Assembly (NCBI GenBank): GCA_934436505.1 | Contig: CAKSAP010000004.1 | Location: 119,287 to 183,286 of the forward strand | Source of the DNA: an uncultured Eubacteriales bacterium | GTDB taxonomy: Bacteria > Bacillota > Clostridia > Oscillospirales > Acutalibacteraceae | Direction: 5' to 3' | DNA: 64,000 nucleotides | Part shown: one piece after another, positions 25,913 to 34,447 of the stretch | Position numbering within the stretch: position 1 is the first letter of the stretch | Layout: the number at the start of each line of letters is the position of its first letter | The notes under the pieces: generated by a model | What the model saw: only the letters and a program-made list of their open reading frames with translations | What the model was told of the DNA's origin: nothing | The model's database searches: none | Made by a program: the position numbers and the translations under genes

Positions 25913-26224
25913 ATGAAAAAAGCATTACCAATCTTGTTGGCAATTTTATTGCTTTGTGCGCTTGTACTTGTCGGCTGCGGTAAAAACAAGGAAAACACGC
26001 TTGACAGCACGGCTTCAAAGCCCAATATGAGCGACCGTGCGAAAAACGCCGTTACAAAGGGCGGAGATATTATCGGCGAAGCCGCAACAGGCGTAGGCGA
26101 CAAAGTCGGCGAGGTTATCACCGGCGCAGGCGACCTTGCAGGAGATGTCGTAACCGGCGCAGGCGATATTGCAAACGATATTGTAACGGGTGCAGGCGAT
26201 ATAGTTTCACACGCAACAAGATAA
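25913..26224 (+). CDS. Small lipoprotein with TGAGD repeats
   Basis: The 103-residue protein has a lipoprotein signal peptide ending LVLVGC (Cys22). A short linker follows, then a repetitive C-terminus: ITGAGDLAGDV, VTGAGDIANDI, VTGAGDIVSHA. A matching degenerate unit (ATGVGDKVGEV) comes before these, giving an 11-residue period. The repeats may form an amphipathic helix. ATG follows AAAAGGAGAAAGCT. It lies 60 bp after ypeB, separated by a small GGACACA hairpin, and may be co-transcribed, so a spore-envelope location is possible but unproved. I recognise no family. Confidence 0.8.
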   Translation: MKKALPILLAILLLCALVLVGCGKNKENTLDSTASKPNMSDRAKNAVTKGGDIIGEAATGVGDKVGEVITGAGDLAGDVVTGAGDIANDIVTGAGDIVSHATR

Positions 26225-26236
26225 TTACAGCACAAA

Positions 26237-26264
26237 ACGGAGAGACTGATGTCTCTCCGTTTTT
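26237..26264 (+). terminator. Terminator after the TGAGD lipoprotein gene
   Basis: ACGGAGAGAC (26237-26246) pairs perfectly with GTCTCTCCGT (26251-26260) over a TGAT loop. TTTTTC follows from the stem end. Confidence 0.9.
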
Positions 26265-26284
26265 CGTTGCTTATGAGCTTGATT

Positions 26285-26590
26285 TTACTGAGCAGCTCTT
26301 GCCGAGACAGCCTTATCGAGCTTGTCGAATGAAACATACTGGTCTTTAACCGAATTCTGCGAGGACGACGGTACGGCACAGTATGTACGCCATTTACCCT
26401 CTTCCTTAACGAAGGTTTTTCCGAAAATATCCTCATAGTAAACAAACGGCTCTCCCGTGGCAGAGTCCGCCATATAGCCGTAGGTTGACGGCACGAATTT
26501 TGCGGGACTGTCCCAAAGGAAAAAGACAAGTAAAAATACCGCTATTGCCGCCGCAATTATTCCTATTGCAGCCTTTACACCTTTTTTCAT
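26285..26590 (-). CDS. Small single-span membrane protein of unknown function
   Basis: From ATG at 26590 (after GGGGAGTTACATACT) the protein has 101 residues. An N-terminal membrane helix (KAAIGIIAAAIAVFLLVFFLW) precedes an extracytoplasmic domain of about 70 residues rich in Tyr and Phe (FVPSTYGYMADSATGEPFVYYEDIF). I recognise no motif. Earlier in-frame codons have no ribosome site. The gene is convergent with the lipoprotein gene and appears monocistronic. Confidence 0.75.
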   Translation of the reverse strand: MKKGVKAAIGIIAAAIAVFLLVFFLWDSPAKFVPSTYGYMADSATGEPFVYYEDIFGKTFVKEEGKWRTYCAVPSSSQNSVKDQYVSFDKLDKAVSARAAQ

Positions 26591-26659
26591 AGTATGTAAC
26601 TCCCCTAATGTTAAATCGATTATGAATTGTGAATTTACAGGTACACAAATTCCGTATCG

Positions 26660-26735
26660 GATATAAGTCATAAGCTTGATTAACAGTATAGGCTTATATC
26701 AATTTCAACTTAACATATATATCGTTTTTTGTCAA
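26660..26735 (-). promoter_or_regulatory. Probable promoter with nearby dyad ahead of the 101-residue membrane protein
   Basis: Minus-strand TTGACA (26735-26730), a 17-bp spacer and TAAGTT (26712-26707). Downstream, GATATAAG (26660-26667) and CTTATATC (26693-26700) form an 8-bp inverted repeat in the leader. The dyad could be an operator or an RNA stem. Confidence 0.45.
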
Positions 26736-26814
26736 CAAAAATAACGAACAATATTTTTAATCCTGTCTTGTTAAATTGTAACAACCTCATTTTTTGAGCA
26801 CAAGTAATTTACAA

Positions 26815-26846
26815 AAGAATACGCCCCGATTTCAGTCGGAGCGTAT
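26815..26846 (-). terminator. Terminator of thiT
   Basis: ATACGCCCCGA (26819-26829) pairs with TCGGAGCGTAT (26836-26846), with one G-T pair. The minus strand continues with TCTTTTG. Confidence 0.75.
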
Positions 26847-26867
26847 ACATAAAATATTTTCGGTTTA

Positions 26868-27524
26868 TTATTTAACCTTTTTCTGACCTGTAATCTGCGG
26901 AACAGAGCCGAGGATTGCAGCAACAACGGTAGTAATGATGATTTCGGGAATCATATAAAGACCGTTGTAGAAGATTGAGTAAACAATAGCAAGCGAAGAG
27001 CCCGAGAATGTGCCGAGAATCTTTTCGCCGATTGAATAGAAGCCCTCCTGTGTGAAGAACCACTCAGCATATGCACCGTAGAAGATTGCGCCCGATACGA
27101 TATGTACGAGGTAACGGAGAAGCAATGCAACAAATGCGCCGAGAGCAAGCTCTGCTGCGGGCTTTTTGAATTTGCCCTTGAAGATACCGCCGAGACCGAG
27201 CAAGGTGTATGCGAGAACATAGTCAAGAAGGCAAATGCAGATTGCCTGCCAAAGCACCATCTGATCGTCGCCGGGCAAGAACATTGCCGAAACAGTCTTA
27301 GCACCGAGAAGCATCTGAACCAATGAATAAGTGAAACCGCTGAGGAGACCCCACTTTGTGCCGTACTTGTAAGCGATGAGCACGATCGGGAACATACTTG
27401 CGAGAGTGATTGTTCCGCCGAAGGGCAATTCAAGACCGAGTGTCTTTGAAATAAGCTCGATTACCGCTGCGATTGCAATAAGCAATGCGCTTTCAACTAA
27501 TCTTACAGTTGATTGTTTTTTCAT
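26868..27524 (-). CDS. thiT: ECF-type thiamine transporter substrate-binding subunit ThiT
   Basis: The 218-residue membrane protein has six predicted helices. The ThiT signatures are LPFGGTITLASMFPIVLIAYKYG near residue 34 and a thiamine-pocket region with EWFFTQEGFYSIGEK near 145. ThiT binds thiamine with high affinity and works with the shared ECF module (EcfA, EcfA', EcfT), not encoded here. A TPP riboswitch with its own terminator lies directly upstream, which independently confirms the thiamine link. No thiamine biosynthesis gene is in the window except thiI, which also serves tRNA thiolation. Confidence 0.96.
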   Translation of the reverse strand: MKKQSTVRLVESALLIAIAAVIELISKTLGLELPFGGTITLASMFPIVLIAYKYGTKWGLLSGFTYSLVQMLLGAKTVSAMFLPGDDQMVLWQAICICLLDYVLAYTLLGLGGIFKGKFKKPAAELALGAFVALLLRYLVHIVSGAIFYGAYAEWFFTQEGFYSIGEKILGTFSGSSLAIVYSIFYNGLYMIPEIIITTVVAAILGSVPQITGQKKVK

Positions 27525-27544
27525 TTTGAAAAACCGTCCTTTGA

Positions 27545-27585
27545 TAAAAAATTAAGCCTTACGATACTTCAAATACCGTAAGGCT
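27545..27585 (-). terminator. Riboswitch-controlled terminator upstream of thiT
   Basis: AGCCTTACG (27555-27563) pairs with CGTAAGGCT (27577-27585), and the minus strand continues with TAATTTTTT. It lies between the TPP aptamer and the thiT start, so thiamine pyrophosphate should promote premature termination. Confidence 0.88.
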
Positions 27586-27600
27586 GAATTAAATATTCAC

Positions 27601-27690
27601 ACTTCCTACGGCGGCATTATCCGCATCAGGTTTAAGGGTTCGACGAAAACACCGTCATCTCAGCCGACTGCTGTCAGCACCCCTGATATT
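27601..27690 (-). ncRNA. TPP riboswitch aptamer (THI element)
   Basis: On the minus strand the conserved elements appear in order: AGGGGTGC at the 5' side, GGCTGAGATGACGG, AACCCTTAAACCTGATGC and GGATAATGCCGCCGTAGGAAGTG. These are the P1/P2/P4 core and CUGAGA motif of the thiamine pyrophosphate riboswitch. It precedes thiT and a terminator, consistent with transcriptional OFF control. Confidence 0.97.
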
Positions 27691-27715
27691 GATTTTTCGC
27701 TTGGCTTCGACAAAA

Positions 27716-27744
27716 ATTATATTACTTATATCGCTAAAAGTCAA
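27716..27744 (-). promoter_or_regulatory. Promoter of the TPP riboswitch-thiT transcript
   Basis: Minus-strand TTGACT (27744-27739), a 17-bp spacer and TATAAT (27721-27716) lie just upstream of the aptamer. Confidence 0.85.
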
Positions 27745-27750
27745 CAATAA

Positions 27751-28005
27751 TTATTTTTCGCCGTTTGCCTGAGCCTCTCTCAAAGCGCATACAAGCTGAT
27801 CGGGGCAAGAGGTCTGCTTAAATCCGCATTTAATTCCCTTGAACGCCTTTTCGACCTCGTCAACGGTCTTACCCGTTACAATTCTTGAAATTCCCTGCAA
27901 GTTGCCGTTGCAGCCGCCATAGAACTTAACGCTCTTTATAATATCGCCGTCAAGCTCAACATCAATCTGTCCCGAGCAGGTTCCTTTTGTCTTATATGAA
28001 TACAT
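27751..28005 (-). CDS. TSCPD-domain protein
   Basis: The 84-residue protein consists of one TSCPD domain (Cys10, the FYGGCNGNLQGISRI segment, Cys60, and the motif TSCPDQLVCAL at residues 65-75). The domain also occurs at the C-terminus of some ribonucleotide reductases. The stand-alone form (TIGR03905-like) has no established function that I know of. Four conserved cysteines suggest metal or redox chemistry. The gene starts 1 bp after ksgA ends and is the last of the aminotransferase-ksgA operon. Confidence 0.9.
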   Translation of the reverse strand: MYSYKTKGTCSGQIDVELDGDIIKSVKFYGGCNGNLQGISRIVTGKTVDEVEKAFKGIKCGFKQTSCPDQLVCALREAQANGEK

Positions 28006-28006
28006 T

Positions 28007-28870
28007 TTACATTACCTCTTTCAAATTATTTGTAAATTCGCAAAGCTGTGAAAGCGTCAGCTTTTCGGCTCTCACGCTTGCGTCAAGTCCCGTCATTTCA
28101 AGAGCCTTAGCTACCGTGTCCTTCGGTATTCCGAGCCCTGCCGAAACGGAATTGAGTGCGGTTTTTCGCCTTTGCATAAACATAGCCTTAACGGTTTTGA
28201 AAAACAGCTCCTCGTCCCTTGTTTCAATCGGAGGCTTATCGTAAATCGCAAGCCTTATAACCGCCGAGTCAACCTTCGGGCTCGGAACGAACGAGCCTTT
28301 TGAAACATTGAACAGCTTTTCGGCTTCGGCATAATAATTTACCGCCACCGTAATTGCCCCCGACTCCCTTGAGCCTACGGGCGCTGTCAGTCTGTCCGCC
28401 GCCTCTCTCTGCACCATAACGATAATCTGCTTTATCGAAAGCTTGTCCTCAAGCAGCTTCATTATGACGGGCGAAGTGATATAATACGGCAAATTCGCAC
28501 AGACAGAAACATTTTCGCAGTCGGAAAACTTCTCTTTTATAAGCTCGTGCAAGTCTACTTTTAATATATCTTCGTTTACGACTTCAAAATTGTCAAATTC
28601 CGCAAGCGTTTCGTCAAGCACGGGCAAAAGTCTTTTGTCAAGTTCAATTGAAACGACCTTTTTCGCTCTTTTGCAAAGCTCCGCCGTTAAAACTCCGACG
28701 CCTGCGCCTATTTCGATAACTCCGTCATTCTCACTCGTTACCGCTTCCTCCGCCATTTCGGGACAGACAGCAGGATTTATCAAAAAGTTTTGACCGAGAG
28801 CCTTTGAAAAAGTAAAGCCGTGCTTTTCAAGTATCGACCTTACCGTTCCTATGTCAGAAAGATTATACAT
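28007..28870 (-). CDS. rsmA: 16S rRNA (adenine1518/1519-N6)-dimethyltransferase
   Basis: The 287-residue enzyme has LGQNFLINPAVCPEMA at the N-terminus and the SAM-binding VIEIGAGVGVLTAELCKRAKKVVSIELDK. The catalytic NLPYYITSPVIMKLLE follows near residue 127. RsmA (KsgA) dimethylates two adjacent adenines in helix 45 of 16S rRNA during ribosome maturation. It overlaps the aminotransferase by 8 bp. The absence of a resistance-gene context and the full RsmA C-terminal domain make an Erm methylase unlikely. Confidence 0.95.
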   Translation of the reverse strand: MYNLSDIGTVRSILEKHGFTFSKALGQNFLINPAVCPEMAEEAVTSENDGVIEIGAGVGVLTAELCKRAKKVVSIELDKRLLPVLDETLAEFDNFEVVNEDILKVDLHELIKEKFSDCENVSVCANLPYYITSPVIMKLLEDKLSIKQIIVMVQREAADRLTAPVGSRESGAITVAVNYYAEAEKLFNVSKGSFVPSPKVDSAVIRLAIYDKPPIETRDEELFFKTVKAMFMQRRKTALNSVSAGLGIPKDTVAKALEMTGLDASVRAEKLTLSQLCEFTNNLKEVM

Positions 28871-30050
28871 AACTCTGTTTTACCTTTTCAATCAAATTCA
28901 TTCCCTCGACGATTTTTTCATCCGTGGGGGTTGAGAAATTCATTCTGAAGCAGTTGGTCTTTTCACCGTCCTCGACCGTGAACGCCGTACCGGGAACGAC
29001 CGCCACCTTATTGTCAACGCAACGCTTTACAAAGTCAAGCATATCAACATTTTCGGGAAGCTCGCACCACACGAACAGTCCGCCCTCGGGGCGAACGTAT
29101 TTCACGAAATCTCCGAGCTTTTCATCGATAAGCGAGCACATAAGATTAAGCTTGCGCCTGTATATGCCTCTTATTTTCTCGATATGCGCCTCAAAATCGG
29201 TGGTTTTCATCCACTCGTCAACAAGTATCTGCGAGAACATTGTCGAATGTGTATCCGCCGCCTGCTTGCCGACCGTCATTTTTGCGATTATCTCCGACGG
29301 CGCAACGATATAGCCTATACGGATACCCGGTGCAAGAATTTTTGAAAATGAGCCTGCATAAACAACTATGCCGTCCTCATCCATACTCTTTATTGTCGGT
29401 ATATCCTCGCCCTCAACTCTCAAATCGCCGTAAGGGTTGTCCTCCAAAATAAGCACACCGTACTTTTTCGCAAGTGCATAGACCTGCTTCCTTTTTTCAA
29501 GGCTCATTGTTACACCCGACGGATTTTGGAAGTTCGTTATGGTATAGATAAACCTGACATTTTCACTTTCACGAAGTGCATTTTCAAGTGCCTCGATATT
29601 CATTCCGTCCGCCTCAACGGGTACGCCCTTCAGCTTGCAGCCGTATGAACGGAAGCAGTTAAGTGAGCCGATAAACGACGGTGTTTCGCATATTACGGTA
29701 TCGCCGAAGTTGCAGAAAACCTTAGTCATAAGGTCCATTATCTGCGTAGCGCCCGAGGTTATGATTACGCTGTCAAAATCTCTGCCGATATTTTTAGAAG
29801 CTTTAACATATTCCTTTATGCGTTCACGCAACGGCGTATAGCCCTCGGTTATTCCGTACTGAAGTGCGGTAACGGGCATTTCGTCAAATATTCTTTTGGA
29901 TATTCTTCTCACGTCGTCAATCGGGAAAGCCGCAACATCGGGATTGCCTGCGGCAAACGGAATTACCGACGGATCGGAGGTTGCCTTTAAGATTTCTCTG
30001 ATTGCGGACGGTTGAAGAGATGAAATTCTGTCGGAAAATCTATATTCCAT
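28863..30050 (-). CDS. PLP-dependent aminotransferase, 2-aminoadipate/LysN-like
   Basis: The 395-residue fold-type I aminotransferase has YGITEGYTPLRERIKEYVK near residue 62, the PLP contacts TSGATQIMDLMTKVF and TNFQNPSGVTMSLEKRK, and the Schiff-base lysine in YAGSFSKILAPGIRIGYIVAP near 240. This pattern matches class I/II enzymes related to LysN and MocR C-terminal domains, which act on aromatic amino acids or 2-aminoadipate. The precise substrate cannot be read. It is the first gene of the operon with rsmA and the TSCPD gene. Confidence 0.9.
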   Translation of the reverse strand: MEYRFSDRISSLQPSAIREILKATSDPSVIPFAAGNPDVAAFPIDDVRRISKRIFDEMPVTALQYGITEGYTPLRERIKEYVKASKNIGRDFDSVIITSGATQIMDLMTKVFCNFGDTVICETPSFIGSLNCFRSYGCKLKGVPVEADGMNIEALENALRESENVRFIYTITNFQNPSGVTMSLEKRKQVYALAKKYGVLILEDNPYGDLRVEGEDIPTIKSMDEDGIVVYAGSFSKILAPGIRIGYIVAPSEIIAKMTVGKQAADTHSTMFSQILVDEWMKTTDFEAHIEKIRGIYRRKLNLMCSLIDEKLGDFVKYVRPEGGLFVWCELPENVDMLDFVKRCVDNKVAVVPGTAFTVEDGEKTNCFRMNFSTPTDEKIVEGMNLIEKVKQSYV

Positions 30051-30078
30051 ATTTACACCTGAATTTTTGTTTTTTGAT

Positions 30079-30107
30079 ATTTTATCACAACGCTGTTTGT
30101 TTGTAAA
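30079..30107 (-). promoter_or_regulatory. Promoter of the aminotransferase-rsmA-TSCPD operon
   Basis: Minus-strand TGTAAA-side element TTTACA (30107-30102), a 17-bp spacer and TAAAAT (30084-30079) lie 28 bp before the start codon. Confidence 0.7.
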
Positions 30108-30128
30108 TAAAAGCGTATTATGTCAACA

Positions 30129-30150
30129 AGGCGGTAAAGCTTTACCGCCT
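30129..30150 (-). terminator. Hairpin at the end of the ABC exporter operon
   Basis: AGGCGGTAAA (30129-30138) pairs perfectly with TTTACCGCCT (30141-30150). The following minus strand is CTTGTTG, with only weak T enrichment, so termination may be inefficient. Confidence 0.55.
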
Positions 30151-30162
30151 CGCTTGAAAATT

Positions 30163-32058
30163 TTATGAAAGCTCAAACTGTCCCGTGTAGAGCTGATAAT
30201 ATCTGCCCTTTTGCTTCAACAAATCCTCATGGTCGCCACGCTCGATTATCTCGCCGTGCTCAAGCACCATAATTGCATTTGAGTTGCGGACAGTCGAAAG
30301 TCGGTGGGCGATAACAAATACCGTTCTGCCCTGCATAAGCTTATCCGTGCCCTGCTCAATGAGCTTCTCCGTCCTTGTATCGATAGAGCTTGTCGCCTCG
30401 TCAAGGACAAGCACGGGCGGATCTGCAACCGCTGCTCTCGCAATGCTCAAAAGCTGTCTTTGACCCTGCGAAAGGTTTGCGCCGTCGCCCGTGAGCACCG
30501 TATCATAGCCGTTTTCAAGAGACATAATAAACGAATGTGCGTTGGCAAGCTTAGCCGCTTCGACAATCTGCTCATGCGTTGCGTTAAGGTTGCCGTATCT
30601 GATATTGTCCTCAACCGTGCCCGTGAACAAATGCGTATCCTGAAGCACCATTGAAAGCGAACGTCTTAAATCGTCCTTTTTGATTTTCTTAATGTTGATG
30701 CCGTCATATCTTATCTTGCCGTCATCAATCTCATAAAATCTGTTAAGAAGATTTGTGATTGTGGTTTTGCCTGCACCCGTAGAGCCGACGAAAGCAATTT
30801 TCTGTCCGGGCTTTGCATAAAGCGAAATATTTTTAAGCACTGTTTTCTTTCCGTCATAGCTAAAGGTAACGTTCTCGAATACAACGTCTCCCTTTAACTG
30901 CTTATAGGTAACAGTGCCGTCCGCCGTGTGCTGATGCTTCCAAGCCCAAACGCCCGTATGCTCCTCGCACTCGCAAAGCTCGCCGTTTTCGTCAAATTTT
31001 GCGTTTACAAGGGTTACATAGCCGTCGTCAACCTCGGGCTTTTCATCAATGTACTCAAAAATTCTCTCCGCACCGGCAATAGCGGCAATGGCGTTGTTAA
31101 ACTGCTGTGAAACCTGAGTTATCGGCTGTGAAAAGTTCCTTGAGTTTGTAAGGAAAGCTACAATTCCGCCCGGCGTCATAAAGCCCTTTATGGCAAGCAT
31201 ACCGCCGAGAGCCGCAGTAATTGCGTAGTTTACATAAGAGAGGTTGTTCATAAGCGGCATAAGAATACTCGCAAAGGTATTAGCACCCGTCGAAGCCTTA
31301 CGAAGCTCCTCGTTTATCTGTGTAAAATGCTCCGTAACCTCTTCCTCATGGTTAAACACCTTGACTACCTTTTGACCCTCGATAGTCTCCTCGATATAGC
31401 CGTTTACCTCGCCCAATTCCTTTTGCTGCTTTTTGAAGTAATACGAGCTCTTTTTACCGAGCACCTTTACAAGGAAAATCATAAAGGCAACCATCAGCAC
31501 AACAAGAATAGTTAATTTCCAACTATAATAGAGCATAACACAAAATGAGCCGATTATGGTAATCGAAGAAGATATAAGCTGTGTAAGTCCCTGACTCAAA
31601 AACGCTCTTAACGACTCGACGTCGTTTGTGAAGCGGCTCATAATCTCGCCGTTCGGTCTTGAATCGAAAAAGTTTATCGGCAAATCCTCTACCGAGTCAA
31701 ACAAATCCTTTCTCAAATTCCTGAGCGTTTTCTGCGTAAGGTAAACCGAACATCTCGACTTGCCGTAGGAAGCTCCTGCGCCGATTATCGCAGCGCACAC
31801 AAGCAGTATAAGTATCTTTGTAATGGGCTTGAAAAGTGCCCACGAAAACTCCTGACCTACCGCAGGAATGAGCAAATCGTCAACTATCGGCTGAATGAAA
31901 ACCGAAGCCATAACGGTTGCAACAGAGCTGATTATAACAAACACTATCATACCGACAAGCAGGCTTTTCTGCTTACCGATATACTTTATAAGCCGCTTTA
32001 CCGTTCCCTTTGTATCGGACGGCTTGTGCATATGTGTCGAATTGTTAGGTCCATGCAT
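30163..32058 (-). CDS. ABC exporter half-transporter with canonical ATP site
   Basis: The 631-residue protein has a six-helix ABC exporter domain (about 30-330) and an ATPase domain. The ATPase domain has Walker A GSTGAGKTT, signature LSQGQRQ, Walker B VLVLDEATS with catalytic Glu, and the H-loop IAHRLSTV. About 50 residues near 345-395, including CECEEHTGVWAWKHQH, are inserted between the domains. It pairs with the upstream gene, and their coding regions overlap (TAATG). Together they form a heterodimeric multidrug or lipid exporter of the BmrC/BmrD and TM287/288 type. Confidence 0.94.
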   Translation of the reverse strand: MHGPNNSTHMHKPSDTKGTVKRLIKYIGKQKSLLVGMIVFVIISSVATVMASVFIQPIVDDLLIPAVGQEFSWALFKPITKILILLVCAAIIGAGASYGKSRCSVYLTQKTLRNLRKDLFDSVEDLPINFFDSRPNGEIMSRFTNDVESLRAFLSQGLTQLISSSITIIGSFCVMLYYSWKLTILVVLMVAFMIFLVKVLGKKSSYYFKKQQKELGEVNGYIEETIEGQKVVKVFNHEEEVTEHFTQINEELRKASTGANTFASILMPLMNNLSYVNYAITAALGGMLAIKGFMTPGGIVAFLTNSRNFSQPITQVSQQFNNAIAAIAGAERIFEYIDEKPEVDDGYVTLVNAKFDENGELCECEEHTGVWAWKHQHTADGTVTYKQLKGDVVFENVTFSYDGKKTVLKNISLYAKPGQKIAFVGSTGAGKTTITNLLNRFYEIDDGKIRYDGINIKKIKKDDLRRSLSMVLQDTHLFTGTVEDNIRYGNLNATHEQIVEAAKLANAHSFIMSLENGYDTVLTGDGANLSQGQRQLLSIARAAVADPPVLVLDEATSSIDTRTEKLIEQGTDKLMQGRTVFVIAHRLSTVRNSNAIMVLEHGEIIERGDHEDLLKQKGRYYQLYTGQFELS

Positions 32059-33830
32059 TATTGCTCACCTCCGACTTCATCAAAATCATCCGTGCCCTTT
32101 TGCTGAGAGGTATATACATCACGGTAAATTTCATTTCTTTCAAGAAGCTCCTCATGTGTTCCGATATCGTTTACAGTACCGTTGTCAAGAATGATTATCT
32201 TGTCGCAATCGGAAATTGAGGATACTCTCTGTGCGATTATAATTTTAGTGGTGTTCGGAAGGCTCTCTCTCAAGCCCTGTCTTATTCTTGCGTCGGTAGC
32301 GGAGTCAACCGCACTTGTCGAGTCGTCAAGAATAAGTATCTTAGGCGATTTCAAAATTGCTCTTGCGATACAAAGCCTTTGCTTCTGACCGCCCGAAACG
32401 TTTACGCCGCCTTGACCGAGGTCGGTTTGGTATCCGTCGGGGAATGAGGATATAAATTCATCCGCATCGGCAATTTTACAAGCGTTGCGAAGCTCCTCGT
32501 CTGTTGCGTTTTTATTGCCCCAACGGAGATTGTCTGCAATCGTACCCGAGAAAAGAACATTTTTCTGTAAAACCATACCTACGTTCTCTCTCAAAGAGTG
32601 CAATTTGTATCTTTTAACATTTTCGCCGCCGACCAAAACCTCGCCGTCGGTTACGTCATAAAGTCTTGCTATCAGCTGAACAAGTGAGGATTTCGAGCTG
32701 CCCGTTGCACCCATAATTCCGACCATTTCGCCGCTGTCAATCTTAAATGAAGCGTTATTTATGATGTTCTTGCCCTCGTTGTAGCTAAACGATACGTTCT
32801 TAAACTCAACGCTTGCGTCCTTGAGTGCTTCAAGTGCGTTTTCGGGGTCTTTAATATCGGGCTCTTCGTCAAGCACCTCCGCAATACGCTTTGCGCTTGC
32901 CTCCGACATAAACAGCTGTGCAACCATTGCGATCGTCATAAGGAAGCTCATAATAATCTGCATTATGTAGGTAAATATCGCCGTGAACTCGCCGACAAGC
33001 AAAGAACCGTTTGCGATAACCTTTGTCGATACAACAATCACCGCAAGGATTGTGCAATAAAGCAAAACCATCAACAGAGGCTCGCCGAGTATCATAAGCT
33101 TTTCCGCATATATAGAAGCGTTGTAAAGGTCATCATTTGCGGCTTTGAACTTTTTCTTTTCGTAATCCGTTCTGACAAACGATTTAACGACCCTTATATT
33201 TGTGAGGTTTTCCTGTATGGAAGCGTTAAAGCCGTCGAACTTTTTGAGCATAGCCTTAAAGCGTTTAATTAAAATCGGTCCTGCGATTGCAAGTACAATT
33301 AAAATTATCGGAAGCACAACTCCAAACACGCTTGTAACGTCCTTGCTCTTTTTAATACATATAGCCAAAGCTGTAACAAGCATTATCGGTGCTCTGAACA
33401 AGCCTCTTATAAGCATTAAAAACGTGTTCTGTACCGTTGTTATATCGGTTGTCGTCCTTGTGATAAGCGACGCTGTCGAAAATCTGTCGATATTCGAAAA
33501 CGAAAACGTCTGCACCTTTTCGATAAGTGCGTTTCTGATGCCTGCGCCGAAGCCCATGCCTGCAACCGAGGCAAGCCTTGCCGCCATAGCTCCGCAGAAA
33601 AGCGAGCACAATGCGAATGTAAGCATCTTTCCGCCGAGCGCAAGTATCGTTTGAATCGACTCCTGCTGTGCAACGGGGTCGGTCGTTCCCGTCAAGCGTA
33701 TTGTTTCGACAATATCCGCCATAACCTGTGGGATAAGCAACTCAAATATAACCTCGCCCACCATAAGCAAGGGACAAATGAGTGTATAGAAAATATATTT
33801 TTTTGCGTATTTAAGCAGCTTTATCATCAA
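32058..33830 (-). CDS. ABC exporter half-transporter with degenerate ATP site
   Basis: This is the 590-residue partner of the following gene. Its ATPase domain has Walker A GATGSSKSS and signature VSGGQKQR, but Walker B reads LILDDSTS, with Asp in place of the catalytic Glu. The switch His is replaced by Gln (IAQRVSS). These two changes are the hallmark of the inactive site in asymmetric heterodimeric ABC exporters. The start overlaps the marR stop by 4 bp, so the exporter is co-expressed with its likely regulator. Confidence 0.94.
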   Translation of the reverse strand: MMIKLLKYAKKYIFYTLICPLLMVGEVIFELLIPQVMADIVETIRLTGTTDPVAQQESIQTILALGGKMLTFALCSLFCGAMAARLASVAGMGFGAGIRNALIEKVQTFSFSNIDRFSTASLITRTTTDITTVQNTFLMLIRGLFRAPIMLVTALAICIKKSKDVTSVFGVVLPIILIVLAIAGPILIKRFKAMLKKFDGFNASIQENLTNIRVVKSFVRTDYEKKKFKAANDDLYNASIYAEKLMILGEPLLMVLLYCTILAVIVVSTKVIANGSLLVGEFTAIFTYIMQIIMSFLMTIAMVAQLFMSEASAKRIAEVLDEEPDIKDPENALEALKDASVEFKNVSFSYNEGKNIINNASFKIDSGEMVGIMGATGSSKSSLVQLIARLYDVTDGEVLVGGENVKRYKLHSLRENVGMVLQKNVLFSGTIADNLRWGNKNATDEELRNACKIADADEFISSFPDGYQTDLGQGGVNVSGGQKQRLCIARAILKSPKILILDDSTSAVDSATDARIRQGLRESLPNTTKIIIAQRVSSISDCDKIIILDNGTVNDIGTHEELLERNEIYRDVYTSQQKGTDDFDEVGGEQ

Positions 33831-34306
33831 ATATCCCCTCCGTTCTTATCCGATTCGGACCTTGTGCAGCATTTTGCACACTCCGTAGACGACAGATTAT
33901 TATAAATCCTGTCAAGATACTCCTTGAGCGTCGCAAGCTCGTTTTCGTCAAAGTCCGTGAACATTATTTTATCAATTTGGTCAAACTTTCGGTGCATTTC
34001 CCTTGTCAATTCCCTGCCCTTTTCGGTAAGAGAAATTCTGTTGCACCGCAAATCGTTATCATCGGCGATTTTTTCAACAACGCCGTTTTTCTGCATTCTT
34101 TTAATCGACACCGCAATAGAAGCCGGAGAAACCTCCAACGCCTTCGCAAGCTCGTTCTGTGTGCATACGCCGTTTTTCTCCAAAAAGTCAAGTATCGGCG
34201 GCTGACCGAAGTAAACTCCGCTGTCCTTGAGCATATTGTGCATTGTAAAACGCTTTACGCACTCAAGCCTTATAAAAGAATGGCTCAATTCCTTTAATTC
34301 CAACAT
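33827..34306 (-). CDS. MarR-family transcriptional regulator
   Basis: The 159-residue protein has a winged helix (CTQNELAKALEVSPASIAVSIKRMQKNGVVEKIADDNDLRCNRISLTEKGREL, about residues 50-105) between helical dimerisation ends. The last residues contain Cys-Ala-Lys-Cys-Cys (ECAKCCTR), a possible redox or metal site. It is the first gene of the exporter operon. Dyad half-sites (AATCGGCTAA type) around the promoter make it a likely ligand-relieved repressor of this operon. Confidence 0.93.
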   Translation of the reverse strand: MLELKELSHSFIRLECVKRFTMHNMLKDSGVYFGQPPILDFLEKNGVCTQNELAKALEVSPASIAVSIKRMQKNGVVEKIADDNDLRCNRISLTEKGRELTREMHRKFDQIDKIMFTDFDENELATLKEYLDRIYNNLSSTECAKCCTRSESDKNGGDI

Positions 34307-34327
34307 ATCATTTCCTCAAATTAAAAA

Positions 34328-34431
34328 TTAGCCGATTTATATTTAATCGGTTAAGTAATTTTATATCAAATATATTTATATGTCAACACATATTTAATTT
34401 ATTCAAAAATTGTTAATATTTAATCGGCTAA
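34328..34431 (-). promoter_or_regulatory. Promoter and MarR operator half-sites of the ABC exporter operon
   Basis: Minus-strand TTGACA (34386-34381), a 17-bp spacer and TAAAAT (34363-34358) form the promoter. Just downstream is a dyad, TTAGCCGATT (34328-34337) and AATCGGTTAA (34345-34354). A third identical half-site AATCGGCTAA lies upstream of the -35 at 34422-34431. The arrangement fits repression by the adjacent MarR protein. Confidence 0.8.
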
Positions 34432-34447
34432 CGATTGTTTTTTCGAC

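Noticed and set aside
25822..26529. A 235-codon open frame on the minus strand across the lipoprotein gene
   Set aside because: It is antisense to the TGAGD repeats, which create its Ser/Pro/Thr repeats (SPAPVTTS). It has no ribosome site or known domain, while the plus-strand lipoprotein has a signal peptide and ribosome site.
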